Below, one piece after another: positions 24,051 through 37,005 of a stretch of 64,000 nucleotides of DNA. Made by a program: the position numbers and the translations under genes. The notes below the pieces were generated by a model. It was not told the origin of the DNA. It worked only from the letters and a program-made list of their open reading frames with translations, and did no database searches. Positions within the stretch are counted from its first letter, which is position 1; each line of letters starts with the position of its first letter. The stretch comes from Ceratotherium simum simum. Its lineage: Eukaryota; Chordata; Mammalia; Perissodactyla; Rhinocerotidae. The stretch covers positions 2,013,278 to 2,077,277 of the forward strand of contig NW_004454217.1 of assembly GCF_000283155.1 (NCBI RefSeq), read 5' to 3'.

Positions 24051-24920
24051 CCCTAAAAGAATTTAGATTGCCAATTCACTCAATATGACAGAAATGATGA
24101 GAAATTCCAGTTATGTGGCAGCATCTGAAGAATTTGCACTTTTTAGCTCTTTTCCCATCTCATACTTCTTGAGAAAATACCCCTGTGATTTCCACTTTGC
24201 TTCCAGATTAGCATATGTTTATGACATGCTTTTTCAACTTCAATAATAAAAGATGTGTTATAAATGCAAAGATCGAGACTGAGAATTTAATTTCCAAAAT
24301 AATGATCACAATTCTAAGTAACCAAGGGGACAGATAAACCAACCGAGTGTATTAGGGATTCGTTATCATTTAAGAGAAGAAATTACTGCAATGGCTGAAT
24401 AATTAAGTTCCTTAATTAATGAAAAATTTTAGTGAAGCTCTTTGACTTCAGTGTAAATATCCACAATTCAATATGTAGAACTAATTCTCAATAGGGAAAT
24501 TATAGACTTTCCAACCTCAAAGCAACCAATGATCTAATGGTATTACTGCTGTTTCTTATTAAAATATTTTACTATAGATATAGCCATGGCTAACCAGTTC
24601 AGAAAAAAGATTTTTTTTTTCTCTCTCTCTATCTATATTTTAATGATAGTTGCTGGCTTGAGGAAGAGAAAAGTCTAGTTTCAATTTTTACAGAGGAATC
24701 AAAGTCATTAAGATACAAGTGGGTAACACTGAGAAAGGAGTTTAATTGGAATTGTTAATGAAGGGGGACTTTATGAAGAGTTAATTCTAAAGGTAATACC
24801 TTACCTCTGGATGGTTACTGTAGGTGTGATACAGGAAGAGAGAAATGAATTTCTTCCTTCTTTTCATCAAGATACATGCTGTGATGATATAGCAGGATAA
24901 AATATAGATGACTATTCTTT
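24051..24920. other. Single-copy AT-rich DNA
   Basis: No gene and no repeat recognised apart from a short pyrimidine run with (TC)n/(TATC)n character near 24612-24636. Confidence 0.45.
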
Positions 24921-24924
24921 TGTT

Positions 24925-27012
24925 GTTTATTTTTTATTTTTAATTGTGGTAAAAATTACATAACATAAAATCTACTATCTTAATCATTTTTAAGTGTACA
25001 GTTTGGTAGTTTCACACTGTTGTGAAACAGATCTCTAGAACTTTTCATTTGGTAAAACTGAAACTCAATACCCATTGAACAACAGCTCATTTCCTGGTCC
25101 CTCCAGCCCCTGACAACCACCATTCTACTTTCTGTTTCTGTGCATTTGACTACTTTAAAATTCTCATATAAGTAGAATGATACAATATTTGTCTTCATGA
25201 CTGGCTTATACTTATAATGTTCTCAAGATTTATTCATTTTGTAGTATGTGACAGGCTTTCCTTTTTTCCAAGGCTGAATAATATTCCATTGTATGTGTAT
25301 ACTACATTTTTTTAATCCATTCATCAGTCAAAGGATATGTGGGTTTTTTCTACATCTTGGCTGTTGAGAAAAATGCTGCAATCAACATGGATGTGTGAGT
25401 ATCTCTTTGAGATCTTGCTTTCAATCCTTTTTGATGTATAACCAAAATAAGTGAGATTGCTGGATTATATGGTAATTCTATTTTTAATTCTTTGAAGAAC
25501 CTCCGCACTGTTTTCCATAGTGACTGTACCATTTTACATTGCCTCTGATGGTGCACAGGCATTCGAATTTCTTCATATCCTTGCCTACACTTGCTATTTT
25601 CTATTTGTTTGTTTTTTTGATAGTTGCCATTAGGAAATGAGTCTGAGGTCATATCTCATTGTGGTTTTAATTTGCATTTCTCTGGTGGCTAGTGATATGA
25701 TCACTAATCAATGATTAGTTGAACATCTTTTCATATGCTTAATGGCCATTTGTATAACTTTTTTGAAGAAATGTCTATTCAAGTACTTTGCCCATTTTTA
25801 AATCAAGTTATTTCTGTTGTTGAGTTTTTTATATTTTCTGGATATTAAACCCTTATCAGATATATGATTTGCAAATATTTTCTCCCATTCCCATGGTTGC
25901 CTGTTCACTATGTTGATTGTTTCCTTTAATGCATAGAAGTTTTAAAGTTCAATGTTATCTCATTTGTCTATTTTTGCTTTTGGTGCCTCTGATTTTGGTG
26001 TCATATCAAAGAAATCATTGCCAAATCCAATGTCATGAAGCTTTCTCCTATGTTTTCTTATTGGAAATTTATAGTTTTGGGCCTTGTGTTTAGGTCTTTA
26101 ATCCATTTTGAGTTTTTGTATATGTTGTAAGGTGTAGATCCAACTTAATTCTTGTGCATGTGGATATCCATTTTTCCCACCATCCTTTGTTAAAGAGCCT
26201 ATCTTTCCACCATTGTGTGGTCATATGATATTTGATCATATACGTGAGGATTTATTTCTGATTCTTTATTCTATTCCATTGGTCGATATATCTGTCTTTA
26301 TGCTGGTGCTGCACTATTTTGATTACTGCAGCTTTGTTATATGTTTTGAAATTAGGAAGTGCTAGGCCTCCAGGTTTTTTCTTCTTTTTAAAGATTATTT
26401 GGTATTTGGGGTCATTAGAGATTCCACATGCACTTTAGAATGTTGTTTTCTATTTCTGCCCAAAAATGCTATTGGGATTTTGATAAGGGTTGCATTGAAT
26501 CTGTAGATTACTTTGTGTAGTATTGACATTTTAACAATATTAAGTCTTCCAATCCATGAACACACGATGTTTTTCTATTTATTTGTGTCTTGTTTAATTT
26601 CTTTCAGCAAAGTTTTGTGGTTTTCAGTGTACAAGTCTTTTCCCTCTGTGGTTAAGTTTATTCCTAAGTGTTTTCTTCTTTCTGATGCTATTGTAAATGA
26701 AATTATTTTCTTAATTTCCTTTTTGAATTGTTCATTGTTAGTGTATAGATACACAATTGATTTTTTTGTGTTGATTTTGTATCCTGCAAATTTGCTGACT
26801 TGTTTTTCTAACAGTTTTTCTGTGTGGAATCTTTAGAGTTTTCCACATGTAAGATCATATGTAAAAATGATTCTTCTTCATTTCCAATTCGAATGCCTTT
26901 TCTTTCTTTCTTTCTTTTTTTTATTGCCTAATTGCCCAGGTTAGGATTTCTAGTACTATACTGAAGAGAAATGGTGAGTGGGCATTCTTGCCTTGTTCCT
27001 GATCTTAGAGGA
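24925..27012 (-). mobile_element. L1 LINE, antisense, 5'-truncated, about 2.1 kb
   Basis: Reverse-strand L1: 3' UTR first ('aattgtggtaaaaattacat', 'cccctgacaaccaccattct'), then ORF2 C-terminal half ('gctgaataatattccattg', 'tgagattgctggattatatg', 'cctccgcactgttttccat', 'cccttatcagatatatgat', 'tccattggtcgatatatctg', 'tactatactgaagagaaatg'). Many stops and indels. The 100- and 72-codon minus frames are ORF2 fragments; the 107-codon plus frame at 26513-26836 is an antisense by-product. Confidence 0.93.
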
Positions 27013-27174
27013 ATATATATGACTATTTTTGAGAAAAAATGTGTTTAATTTAGGTAAGTATTCAGTGCTTATAACTGCAATCAGTATTGTGGTAGAGATC
27101 ATAGCAGACTCTAGGATGTTTTAACGACATCCAGGAGATTTCCAGTCTCTTTTTTTGTTTGCCTCTACTATATG

Positions 27175-27332
27175 GGCTGGGAAAATAACGCATCGACACA
27201 TTTCTGGTTCACATATATGGTCAAATGATCTTAGACAAAGGTGCCTAGACCAGACAATGCGGAAAGGATAAGCTCTTCAAAAAATTGGTGTTGGGAAAGC
27301 TGGATATCCCCCTACAAAAGAATGAAATCAGC
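27175..27332 (+). mobile_element. L1 ORF2 fragment, sense
   Basis: Short piece of the ORF2 C-terminal domain: 'atatatggtcaaatgatctt', 'agacaaaggtgcctagacca', 'attggtgttgggaaagctgg', 'atatccccctacaaaagaat'. Orientation is opposite to the larger L1 immediately to the left. Confidence 0.8.
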
Positions 27333-27339
27333 TAAGGGA

Positions 27340-27622
27340 AAGATTTAGATATTCTGATTAAAAATGGAGAGACAGAGTTGATACTGTCCTTCTTCCTTCA
27401 TTGAATGAAGTTGTGATGGCAATATCTATACTTGTGAGCATAAGGAAAAGGCTAAGATAACTGAAAAATGTTGTCCCTGACATTGTTAAGAAGCTAAACA
27501 AATGCCAAGAATCTCTTATCTTCACATATCTGGTAAGGTGAGAAATGTAAATTCCTACATATTTAAGCCATTTAAACTGTATATTCTGTTACTTGCCGCT
27601 AATTGTTATCCTAAATGATACA
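27340..27622 (+). mobile_element. LTR-like remnant (probable MaLR)
   Basis: The right end reads 'tttaagccatttaaactgt', 'attctgttacttgccgct', 'tatcctaaatgatacat', as in MLT-type LTR ends. The left edge abuts the L1 fragment. Confidence 0.5.
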
Positions 27623-27769
27623 TAGACATACATGTAAACATTAAATCATACAAAGTAGGGAGTTATATGTGACCGATGAAAGCAAACAACTTCAAAATAG
27701 ATTGGAGTATTTGGGGAAGACATCAAGGAGGAGGTAGGGTTTGAGTTGGCCTTAAAAGAAATAAAAGAA

Positions 27770-28305
27770 CTCCAAAACGTTGTGGCTTAAAACGACGACT
27801 GTATTCCAAATGATTCTAAGTATCAGACATTTGGACAGGGCTTAGTAGGAATTGCTCATCTCTGCTCCACACTGTGTCACCTGGGAAGGCTTTCATTGGT
27901 CCTAGAGGACCCAAAATGGCCTCACTCACATGTTTGGTGCCTCAGCTGGGATGGCCCAAAAGGCTGGGAGCTATTTGGGATGGCTGGGCATCCTTCTTCT
28001 TGTGTCGCCAGATTGACTCAATAATGTCTGGGGCTTTCATTCACTTCCATGTGATCTCTCTCTCCTTATCTTCCAGGATATTTAGCTAAATAGTCCAAAT
28101 TTTATATGGCAGTTGTCATCCTAGAGGGCAATAACGGGAACTTCAGGGTCTTTTGTGTCCAAGAACCTGAAATTCTAGAATATCATTTCTGTCACATTCT
28201 TTTGGTCAAAGCAAGTCCAAGAGCCAGCCAGATTCAAGGGGAGGGGAAAATGGATGGGAGTAGTAACAAAGTCACATTACAAAAAGGACTGGGATTGTTG
28301 TAATA
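27770..28305 (-). mobile_element. Solo LTR, ERVL-MaLR (MLT1-like)
   Basis: Reverse-strand LTR: 'cgttgtggcttaaaacgacg', 'cctcactcacatgtttggtg', 'tgatctctctctccttatct', 'gtcaaagcaagtccaagagc', 'cagattcaaggggagggg'. The 71- and 65-codon plus frames across it are not genes. Confidence 0.75.
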
Positions 28306-28509
28306 GTTTTTGGAAATAATCTGCTGTCACGACCTATGTCCAGGTTTTAGAGTCCTAGTTTATCCTATTGTTTTGGTATAATTATTATAGCGCATCTTTA
28401 CTCTCAAAAGTATACCTGTTTAGATGGTCATCTTAATTCTTCAATATGTTGCTATAAACATGTACTTTCTTTAAAATGCACAAATATAATTAGGGAGTAC
28501 AAAATATTT

Positions 28510-28730
28510 GAAAGAGGGTGGATTTTGGGGTCCATCAGAACTTCCTAGCTTGTGTGACTTTGGGCAAGTCAAGGAATCTCTTTCAGTCTATTTCTTCACC
28601 AACGGAAGTGGAAAAATAGAAATGAAAATATACAGCTCATAGAGTTGTAGTAAGCATTGATTACAAAATAGAAGTGTAGAGACTGAAAGAAAGGCTGGCA
28701 TATAACAGTAGCTCAGTCAAATTACTTTAA
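28510..28730 (+). repeat. MIR SINE
   Basis: Good MIR core: 'gcttgtgtgactttgggcaa', then 'agtctatttcttcaccaacg' and 'aaggctggcatataacagta'. Confidence 0.85.
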
Positions 28731-29499
28731 TCCTGTAAATCATAGTCAATGATAAAGCATGGGAATCACAGTGATATATAAATAAAAGTAATTTTATAAA
28801 AATAGTATGTTTACGAGCTCTGTGAAGCACACATTTGGATTATCTTGTTTAAATTGTGTTGCAGAGTCCTTTTATTTCAGCAGTAAACTGTGTGTGTGTG
28901 CAGGACCTAGTTTTTCATTCCATTCATATTGTGTGCCTATCCCCAGGTCACATAGGCAGTACCTACTAATAATAAGCTCTTGGTTGCTTTGCACTATATG
29001 CAGATTATATTTTGCAACCTTTTACCATGTGCTGCATTCTGCTTCTGGGCCTGTTCCTCATTACTGGATTCTGACAATTCTCTCCAGCCCATAGTCTTGC
29101 ATTCTCTCCTGGGACCTAATGCTAATTATTAATCTTCTCTCATGCCCTTGACTGTTTTTCTAAGCACGCTTCCAGTCAGTGTTTCTGCTGACTGTTCCTT
29201 TGGTTATGAAAATGGGTCTTCTGCATGCAGTGAATTAGAGAGCAAAGAGAAAGGATTCTATTTCTTGAGTTGTTCAGGAGCACACATTTTGGTTGTAATA
29301 AATCTTAAACACATAGCATGAGGCCATGGGGAGTGTTTTTTAAGGAAGGAGAGTGTCATAATTTCTTTTTTCTAATTTCTACTTAGGAATCAGTAAAGAG
29401 GCTGTATCAAAACAGGTATAAGTATCTCAATATTTGAACAGTAGCTAGTTAAGCACTGATTAAAATGATCAATAATTTCTGTGTTTATTTTTACAGTAA
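28731..29499. other. Single-copy DNA, no gene seen
   Basis: A 95-codon plus frame at 28807-29094 has a Cys-rich product without a recognisable domain and no exon-like context; I treat it as chance. Nothing else recognised. Confidence 0.45.
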
Positions 29500-29700
29500 C
29501 GGCAATAATATCAAGTCAGCATTTCATATGTAGTAGTCCTAATTACTTTAGAAATGCTATCATTTAATCCCCATAATAACTCTATGACATGTATGTTATC
29601 TGCATTTTACAGATAATGTTTTTGAGGTCTAAGGAGTAAAATACAGCCTGTCTAGGTTTACTTATGTTTAGTCAGGTGAATTCAAGCTTTGCCAACTAAA
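29500..29700 (-). repeat. MIR SINE, antisense
   Basis: Reverse-strand MIR: 'tatcatttaatccccataat', 'aactctatgacatgtatgtt', 'ctgcattttacagataatg', then 'ggtgaattcaagctttgcc' where the head lies. Confidence 0.8.
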
Positions 29701-30064
29701 AACCTGTGGTATTTTTCCCTGCTTTATTTATTGTTTTGGTTACCATTGTGAGATAACCACACTTAATGGGGGTAAAGAGATTGGATTTCATTTCATTTTC
29801 AAGAGATATCTATTTACCATATTCCTGTTCTAAATTAAGTAGAAGTAAATGTGGTACGTCTTATATATAACCATAAACAAATATCTGTGTTCGTAGATGT
29901 ATGATTCTCTGTTACCAGCATTTTTATCTTTAATTTCAGAATTATATTAGAAAAGAATTTGCCCCTATTATTGAAAGGACTGAAAGGGAGCACATAGCTT
30001 AGTGGGTATTAGGACTGGGCACACAGGGAAACACTAATGGGGAGGAAAGATACAGTATCTTAGT
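29701..30064. other. Single-copy DNA
   Basis: No gene or repeat recognised. Confidence 0.4.
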
Positions 30065-30322
30065 ATCTTAGAAAGAGCAAAGACTTTTGAATCAGGCACA
30101 CTGGCTCTGCCACTTACTGCCTGAGTGACCTTAATCAAGTTATTTAAGCTCTCTGAACCTACACTTATTCCTATGTAAAACAGGAAGAAGAACACCTACC
30201 TCTTAGTTAGTTTACCTCTTAGCATTTATTATGAGGGTTACTTGAGATAATTAATGTAAATTGCCTAAAACCACGTCTCACACGCATCAGACACTCAAGT
30301 CATGTTAGATGTCTTTTCTACC
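30065..30322 (+). repeat. MIR SINE, near full length
   Basis: Head 'gcaaagacttttgaatcagg', then 'ctggctctgccacttactgc', 'tgagtgaccttaatcaagtt', 'agctctctgaacctacactt' and a tail ending 'gcatcagacactcaag'. Confidence 0.9.
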
Positions 30323-30659
30323 CCAATAAGGGGGATCTGGGCATCATGGAAGTTCAGCAGATGGGAGGTGTTGCAGAATACAGCAAGTAGGTGATAGGTA
30401 ATATGCAGCTATCTAGCCAGATTATGGTCACCATCAGGGAGGACAGAATGAAGGTAGAAAATCTGAGTAAGAGTTGCTTATTAGACTGAGACATTGGGCT
30501 GTTGTTTGGCTTCATATAGAAAGGAAAGAAGACCAGTTGTTATCATTGAAGAGAGAAATCAGTTTAGGACTATGAGCAAATTTGCCTTGGTGCTGAGATA
30601 CGCAAGCACTTAACTTGAGATTTTTTAAATTAGTCTAAAGTCTTGATTGATTCCAGAGT

Positions 30660-30760
30660 CTGAAGTAGTGTCTCAAAGTACAGTTTGAAAACCAAGAATC
30701 ACCTGGGAGTTTTTTAAAAAAATGCAGGTTCATGTGCCCCAATCCAGACCTGCCTTCATG
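30660..30760 (+). mobile_element. MER5A-like hAT element, partial
   Basis: Left half of a MER5-type element: 'gtctcaaagtacagtttgaa', 'gaatcacctgggagttttt', 'atgcaggttcatgtgcccca', 'atccagacctgcc'. The right half is missing. Confidence 0.75.
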
Positions 30761-32489
30761 CCCTTGTTTACTTTCTGTGCCTTAGAATACATTGTAGTTT
30801 CACATCAGCCTGGTGAAATAGATTTATGGATTATACTATTGGGTTTTCATTAAACTAACTGTCCCTAAATAAGTTTCTGCAAAGAAATTCTTATTGAAGA
30901 TGTAAGAACAATGGAAGCATAAGTAAACAGAAGGAAAACCACAAAGATGGCACTTCTACTACTAGTATAGGAGTTCTTTGAAGCCAAGTGATGAGTAAAT
31001 AAGATGCTAATCTGATCAAGAATGACATTGTCAATCACATCGTTCAATCACAGTGTTCTCGTCCTCACTAGCTGTGAGGACAAAACAACTTGTACCATCA
31101 ATATATAAAAATCAAATATGTATTTAAAAATATTGTTTATTTCATGTTTAACACATTCTTTAAATTTTCTATTCGTTTCCCCTTTTTATAATGTTATGTT
31201 AATAGAATAGCAAATGTATCAAATTTATAAAGGAATATAAACATATGAGGTGTGTGATTAGAATTGGTTAGAGCTGAGGTACAGGGAAAGACTAACATAG
31301 GGAGCCAGGCATGTCGTTACTTACCTTGCTATCAAAATATTCATATGAAAAGTTGAGTATAGTATCGTGTATTCAAATAATTTCTCTCTACAATACCCAA
31401 AATTTCCATATTCATAAACATTCTAATATTTTGATGATATAAGACAAGCCATAGGCTTGTGCATCTTATACCATGATACTAAAGAATATAAAGAACCATC
31501 CTCTTAGGTTACTGAGCTAGAACTCAAACTATATCTTCATTTCCTTTTGAGCACATTTTCACTAATTCTTCTGTCGTAGCAGCCAAGTGAGCAGCATGCT
31601 AAATAACTTCCAAATAAATTGTACATTTATAGCTCTTCATTGAATAATTATGAATAAAAGTAATTTTGTTGTTTGAAACAGAATTGGATTGTGATAGTTA
31701 TAATATAACTTTTAATAACAGTATCTATTTAACAGATTTCTAAAAAGCGTGTGATGTTAACACGAAAAATCTAGTAGACTACTATTGGAATTTTTCCATT
31801 GAATTAACATTATGGACTTTTAACAAATGCCCTAATTAAGTAGAATTTCTAATGGGAATATGGCCTAAATTAAAATCGAGGAAAAATGTTCAATATACTC
31901 AGTAATCCTCCAGGGGAAACTTGGAAATCTCCTGCAACCATACTTTTATAAAAACCTCAGTGCATCTTGGTCTGTTTGAACCAAATTTGTTGCTTTCTCA
32001 TTGATTACTCTCTACTGTTGATTTTTCTCTTGAGTAAAGTGACGTAACCCATAGAGAAGATGGAGATGTAAAAGAGACAGATCCCGGAGAGGTAATGACT
32101 GTAAAATGAAATGTTTATTATCCTCTAAACTTGATATAACCTCCTTGTAAACAACCAGTAGGATTTGAACATCCTTGTGTCTTGCATAATGCCTACCATA
32201 ATATGTAGATGGAGTATGTAGATGTAAAAATTGAATTTTTACGTTTCATAGAATAAATTAGCTTGGTTGAAAGCTTATTAATATCAATGTAGAAAAATAT
32301 GCAATTATATCAATTTTGTTTGGCGTTACTCAGTGATAAATCAGCAAAAAACCAGTAGAGTATAACAGGATGACAAGGGATTAAGGAACTATATTATTTG
32401 AGGAATGGTTAATGGAGAAAATAGGGCTGTTTAACATACAGATACAGGGAATTATGGGAACTTTGCAGTTATCTTCAAAAATTAGAAAA
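30761..32489. other. Single-copy DNA with a possible L2 tail
   Basis: Mostly unrecognised AT-rich DNA. About 32125-32215 ('cctccttgtaaacaaccag', 'gcctaccataatatgtag') resembles a worn L2 3' end. A perfect 7-bp hairpin with a 3-base loop (acaagcc/ggcttgt) lies at 31444-31460. Confidence 0.4.
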
Positions 32490-32966
32490 TTGTCTAGCCA
32501 AGACTTGGAAGCAACCTAAATGCCCATCAAGGGATGAATGGATAAAGAAGATGTGGTATATATACACAATGGAATACTACTCAGCCATAAGAAACGATGA
32601 AATCCAGCCATTTGTGACAACATGGATGGACATTGAGGGTATAATGCAAAGTGAAATAAGTCAGAGGGAGAAGGTCAAATACCTTATGATTTCCTTCATT
32701 AAGTAGTAGATAATAACAACAATAAACAAACACATAGAGACAGAGATTGGATTGGTGGTTACCAGAGGGGAAGGGGGGAGGGAGGAGGGTGGAAGGGATA
32801 ATTCGGCACAGGTGTGTGGTGATGGGTTGTAATTAGTATTTGAGTGGTGAATATGATGTAATCTATGCAGAAATAGAAGTATAATGATGTACACCTGAAA
32901 TTTATACAATGTTATAAACCAAAGTTACTGCAATAAACAAAAAATTTTAAAAAAATAGATAAAATA
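32490..32966 (+). mobile_element. L1 LINE 3' end, comparatively young
   Basis: 5'-truncated L1: 'tagccaagacttggaagcaa', 'atgaatggataaagaagatg', 'gtggtatatatacacaatgg', 'gtgaaataagtcagaggg', then a G-rich 3' UTR and 'aaccaaagttactgcaataa' before an A-rich tail. Low divergence from the usual L1 3' end suggests it is younger than the other L1 pieces. It keeps the unexpanded version of the segment that became (CA)n elsewhere. Confidence 0.92.
32767..32789 (+). other. G-quadruplex motif in L1 3' UTR
   Basis: Runs of 4, 6, 3 and 3 G separated by 2, 1 and 4 bases (GGGG-AA-GGGGGG-A-GGG-AGGA-GGG), which fits the canonical four-tract pattern. A G-rich polypurine tract is a known feature of L1 3' UTRs. 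Confidence 0.85.
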
Positions 32967-34954
32967 GAAACAGGCATGAACGACTATAATGGGTTAGTTC
33001 CAATTATTTGAAAACTATTATGTCTGTATAATAATTTATTTCTAAAAACGGTGAGCAAATCAGAGGTCACTGCATTTCAACCAAAATTTAAAAGAGATAT
33101 TACTAATTAAGAGTAGAAGTATGTATTATTGATACCAATTCATATACTTAATATAAAATATTTTATATACCTAAAAATTAGGTTATTGAATCTAATTAGA
33201 TATGTACTTTAGCAATCCCAATTCACTCATAAATTTGAACAAAATAGTATTAGATTGGAAATGCTAGCTCAAAATGCATCTGCAGCAAGAGAATGTGTAA
33301 GATGACAATAAATTTTCTAGAAAGATGAGTGGGTTATACAAGAATAGTTTCATTGAATGATTAATCCAAATTTAGGTATGTTAGGTATGCAATTTTCATG
33401 ATAAAACAGTAGTGTGCAATTTAAAAATAGAAGTGGATGACGATTTGAAATATGTTTCTTACTGAAAAATGCATTGAACAGAAGTTTGATCACCAATAAA
33501 TCCTACCACTTATATCATAAAAAAAACATTAGAAAATTGTCATGTATGGGAGGAGTAAGCCTTTCTTGTTTCAGTAGGCAAGGACTAACTGATATAAATT
33601 ACAGGAAGACAGGATTTAACACACTATAGGGAAAAGCTTTCTCACAATTAGCACATAGCCGCTTTTTCACAGCAATGCAAAGGGCTACCACTTAGTTAGT
33701 AAAATTGTTCCTGAAAGTTTAGTATTTAAACAGAGAGACAATGCTTATCTGCCTGGGTTCGTTGTAAACTATGGGAGAGATTAGATTTGGTAATTTCTAA
33801 AGTCTTTTCTAGTCTTAGAGTCTGTTCTTTTACACATATACATCTTTGTAGGACTTTCGTTGGGAAAGCAAATCTCTTTGTACCAGCAGTTTCTTTTTCA
33901 GTTGAAGCAGAACTCATGTACACTTTTTTGCCAGATTTTAGCAGAGTCACATCATCAGTTCTGTGTATGTCAATTGGATAGACTATCTTTATTTTAGTTA
34001 ACCTATTTGGGTACAAATGACAGAGGCTCCCTTGGGTCATCTCAATAAATGGGAATTTATTGGGAGAAAGACAGAAATCCTTTCCATGTAACAATCCCTT
34101 ATATAAACCTAAAAGTTGCCCCACAATCTCAAAGAGATGAGACATTCAGAAACTATTAGGAGAAAGTTGTTCTCAAAGTACAAGTATTTGGTTGACTTGT
34201 CAGTCCTAAAACCTTTCTGATCCTTAGTCTGTGCTCTCACTGTGAGGCCTCAGCTAATCTTTTCAACTCAGGTTCTCTCTGTGTTCTTTGGCTATAGCCC
34301 CCACTCCTTTACGTTATCTGTCTCAAATTCAAAGTCATCCAGACAGGATCAGACTGGCCAAATTAGTCACCATTGCTCCTTTTGCCAGAGCTTTCCCACC
34401 AGACCACTTTATAGAGAACTGGCTAACCTGTGGTTTAGATCAACTGCTTTTGGATCAAAAGCCAACCCAGACCAATCAGCCATGGCTGATTTCCGTCAAT
34501 TCTGGAAACTAGAAGACTTATTTAGAAACCTGTATGGAATCCTGCCCAAAAAGCAGAAGGGATGAAGGCTAAATAAAAGTATAAATAACCATAAGGAAAG
34601 ATGACATTGAGATAAAAATGATGGTGATAGAAAGAAATAAAAGTGATATGCAAGATAGTAAAGAAAGTAGAATAACACATTTGAATGTCCTTTAGAAGTA
34701 ATAGTACTAAAAAAATAGCTAAAATTCTTAGCTATTTACTGACACAAATCAGGTGGAATTTTGTTCCTATATTTGATGATCATTTAAAACAATGACCAGG
34801 GCTGATGTCTCTCACCCCCTAAAAATACTAAACTATTTACACAACAGAAAAATAAAATGGAAAAATTGTGTCATACAATGGACAAATTTAATGCCCCCCT
34901 TCATAAAACTGAATTGCATAAAGCAGTTATGGGACATTTTCTTACCAAGGAATA
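32967..34954. other. Single-copy DNA; possible old repeat in the middle
   Basis: A 139-codon minus frame spans 33726-34145 and overlapping plus frames of 107 and 74 codons span 34242-34565. None resembles a known domain. The 34000-34500 stretch ('accaatcagccatggctgat') has the texture of an old LTR-like repeat, but I cannot name it. No gene is called. Confidence 0.4.
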
Positions 34955-35090
34955 TGAATGTTGGTTTTATGCATCTTTGTATCCAGTTTCTTAATCTGTA
35001 AAGACATTTATTATGTGATTTATATGAGTTAACGCATATAAAGCCCTCAGAACAGTGCCTAGCACAAAGTGGGTATTCAGAAAATAATAT
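34955..35090 (+). repeat. MIR SINE 3' part
   Basis: Shows 'ccagtttcttaatctgtaaa', 'gagttaacgcatataaagcc' and 'acagtgcctagcacaaagtg'. Confidence 0.82.
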
Positions 35091-36034
35091 AGATTATAAT
35101 ATTGGAATAATCTGGGTGTTTTGCAGATTTCTCATTGGCAGATGTTATCAGCAAGACTTTTTAAATATTCACTTTCACTAGCGGATTCTTCTCTGTTAAT
35201 TATATATAAATTTATGTATACAGTACAAGATCAAATGTATTAAAAAGATATGGAACATGAAAAAGATGACAATGTATACCAAAATACAGAGAATGTTTTT
35301 GTGTGCGGGATTCTGGATGATTTTCATTTTCTTCTTCATTATTTTCTGAACGTTTTACAGTAAGCATACTACACATTAACTTTACTTTCAGAAGTAATAT
35401 AATTGTTATTTGTCATTATCATTATATGCATGTCAATTAATAATAATGTAAAAATAATTTTGCAAGAAAAAACTACAGAGAAATCACTAATATAACTACA
35501 GAATGAGACTATGAAAATATTTCTTTCTACTGCCTTTCTAGGTTTTCTCATAATAGTATGTAATATTTTTTTAAGTGAAAAAAAGGGATACTGTGTAGGG
35601 TAATCTGAAATAGCTCCTCCATTCAATCATTCCTGTCCTCTAACTCAAAGTTCTCTGCTCCTCCTTTGATAATAATGTCCACTTCCATTGGTCACTTGTG
35701 ATTATCTGTGTTGTATTTTAATTATTTGTGTAACTTCCTTTTTGTATTAGAATATATAGTTTCAATGGGTTTATACATAATTCCATATAATGCTTAATTT
35801 GAAATGACATAAATATGATAGATTCAACACATTTTTTCTTGTACTGAAAATCTTGTGACATTTATGTTGGCTGGAAATGCCATGATTTCTACCCTGCTGT
35901 GAGTGTCCAGGAAGATGTACATTTCTTCACAGATGTGGGAATCTGAATAAAGTTATGGCACAGCAGGAAATTTCCACTTTCTCAAATATAAAATGTTGGG
36001 CAATACAGAGCATCTGTTGAATTAATGTAAACAC
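35091..36034. other. Single-copy DNA, no gene seen
   Basis: AT-rich DNA without recognised repeat. The 85-codon minus frame at 35369-35626 is unsupported. Confidence 0.4.
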
Positions 36035-36150
36035 TGAGTTAGGAATAAGGAGACCTGTGTTCCAGTTCTGGTTTTACCACTGAAGAGCTTAGTCCTTCTC
36101 TGAAGCACTAGTTTTCACTTTTGGAAAATTAAAGGTTTTGGATAGGATCA
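36035..36150 (+). repeat. MIR SINE core fragment
   Basis: 'aggagacctgtgttccagtt', 'ctggttttaccactgaagag' and 'gttttcacttttggaaaatt' follow the MIR head and core. Confidence 0.6.
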
Positions 36151-36169
36151 ATGATCATTTAAATTTTAT

Positions 36170-37005
36170 GTGTATCAAATAACAGTATATTCTCTTTTTT
36201 GTCTGGTTTCTTTCACTCCATATTGTTAGAAGTTTCCGTAGTTTATTACTTTATATTGTTAAACAGATTCCATTGTATGAGGATACCAGATTTGTTTGTC
36301 CATTTCGCCTGTTAATGGGCATTTGCATTGTTTCCAGTTTGGGGGCTATTACAAATAAAGCTACTAAAAGCATTCATGTACAAATCTTTGTAGGCACATG
36401 CTTTGATTTTCTTGGGTAAATACCTAAAAGTTGTATGACTGGGTCATTTGATAGGTGTATGTTTAACTTACTGAGAAACTGGCAAATTTTTCTCCAAAGT
36501 GGCTGTACCATTTTACATTCTCACCAACAATGTATGGGAGTGACAGGTTCTTCACATTCTCACCAAATTTGCTATGGTCAATCTATTTAATTTTAGCCAT
36601 CCTAACAAGGGTATGGTAATATCTCATTGTGGTTTTAATTATTATGGAAATACAGTTGAGCATCTTTTCATGTGCATTTTTGCCATTCCTGTACCTTCTT
36701 TGTTGAAGTGTCTGTTAAAATCTTTTGCCCATTAAAAAAAATTGATTTATTTTCTTGTTATTGAATTTTGAGAGTTCTGTAGATATTCTTATATGAGTCC
36801 TTTATCAGATATATGCTTTGTAAAGACTTTTTCTTCCTTTCTATAGATGGTCTTTTTATTTTTTCAATAGTTTCTTTCAAAGGGAAGATTTTACTTTTTA
36901 TAAAGTCCAAAGGATCAATTTTGCTTCTGTGGATTACGTTATACCTAAGAAATATTTTCCTAATCTAAGGTCACAAAGATTTTATCTTATGTTTTTTTGA
37001 AATCT
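36170..37005 (-). mobile_element. L1 LINE, antisense, ORF2 3' part
   Basis: Reverse-strand L1: 'cattgtatgaggataccaga', 'cccttgg'-type segment replaced by 'cttgggtaaatacctaaaag', 'gtatgactgggtcatttgat', 'ctccaaagtggctgtaccat', 'tcctttatcagatatatgct'. Old (L1M-type). Continues with a jump at about 37005 to upstream L1 sequence. Confidence 0.85.

Noticed and set aside
25350..25652. 100-codon minus frame with protein-like composition
   Set aside because: It is a remnant of L1 ORF2 inside a broken antisense L1.
31444..31460. Perfect 7-bp hairpin as a small RNA gene
   Set aside because: Stem is too short, with no flanking complementarity for a miRNA precursor.
33726..34145. 139-codon minus frame in non-repeat DNA
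   Set aside because: No recognisable domain, no splice-like neighbours, and Ser/Leu/Thr-rich composition typical of chance frames.
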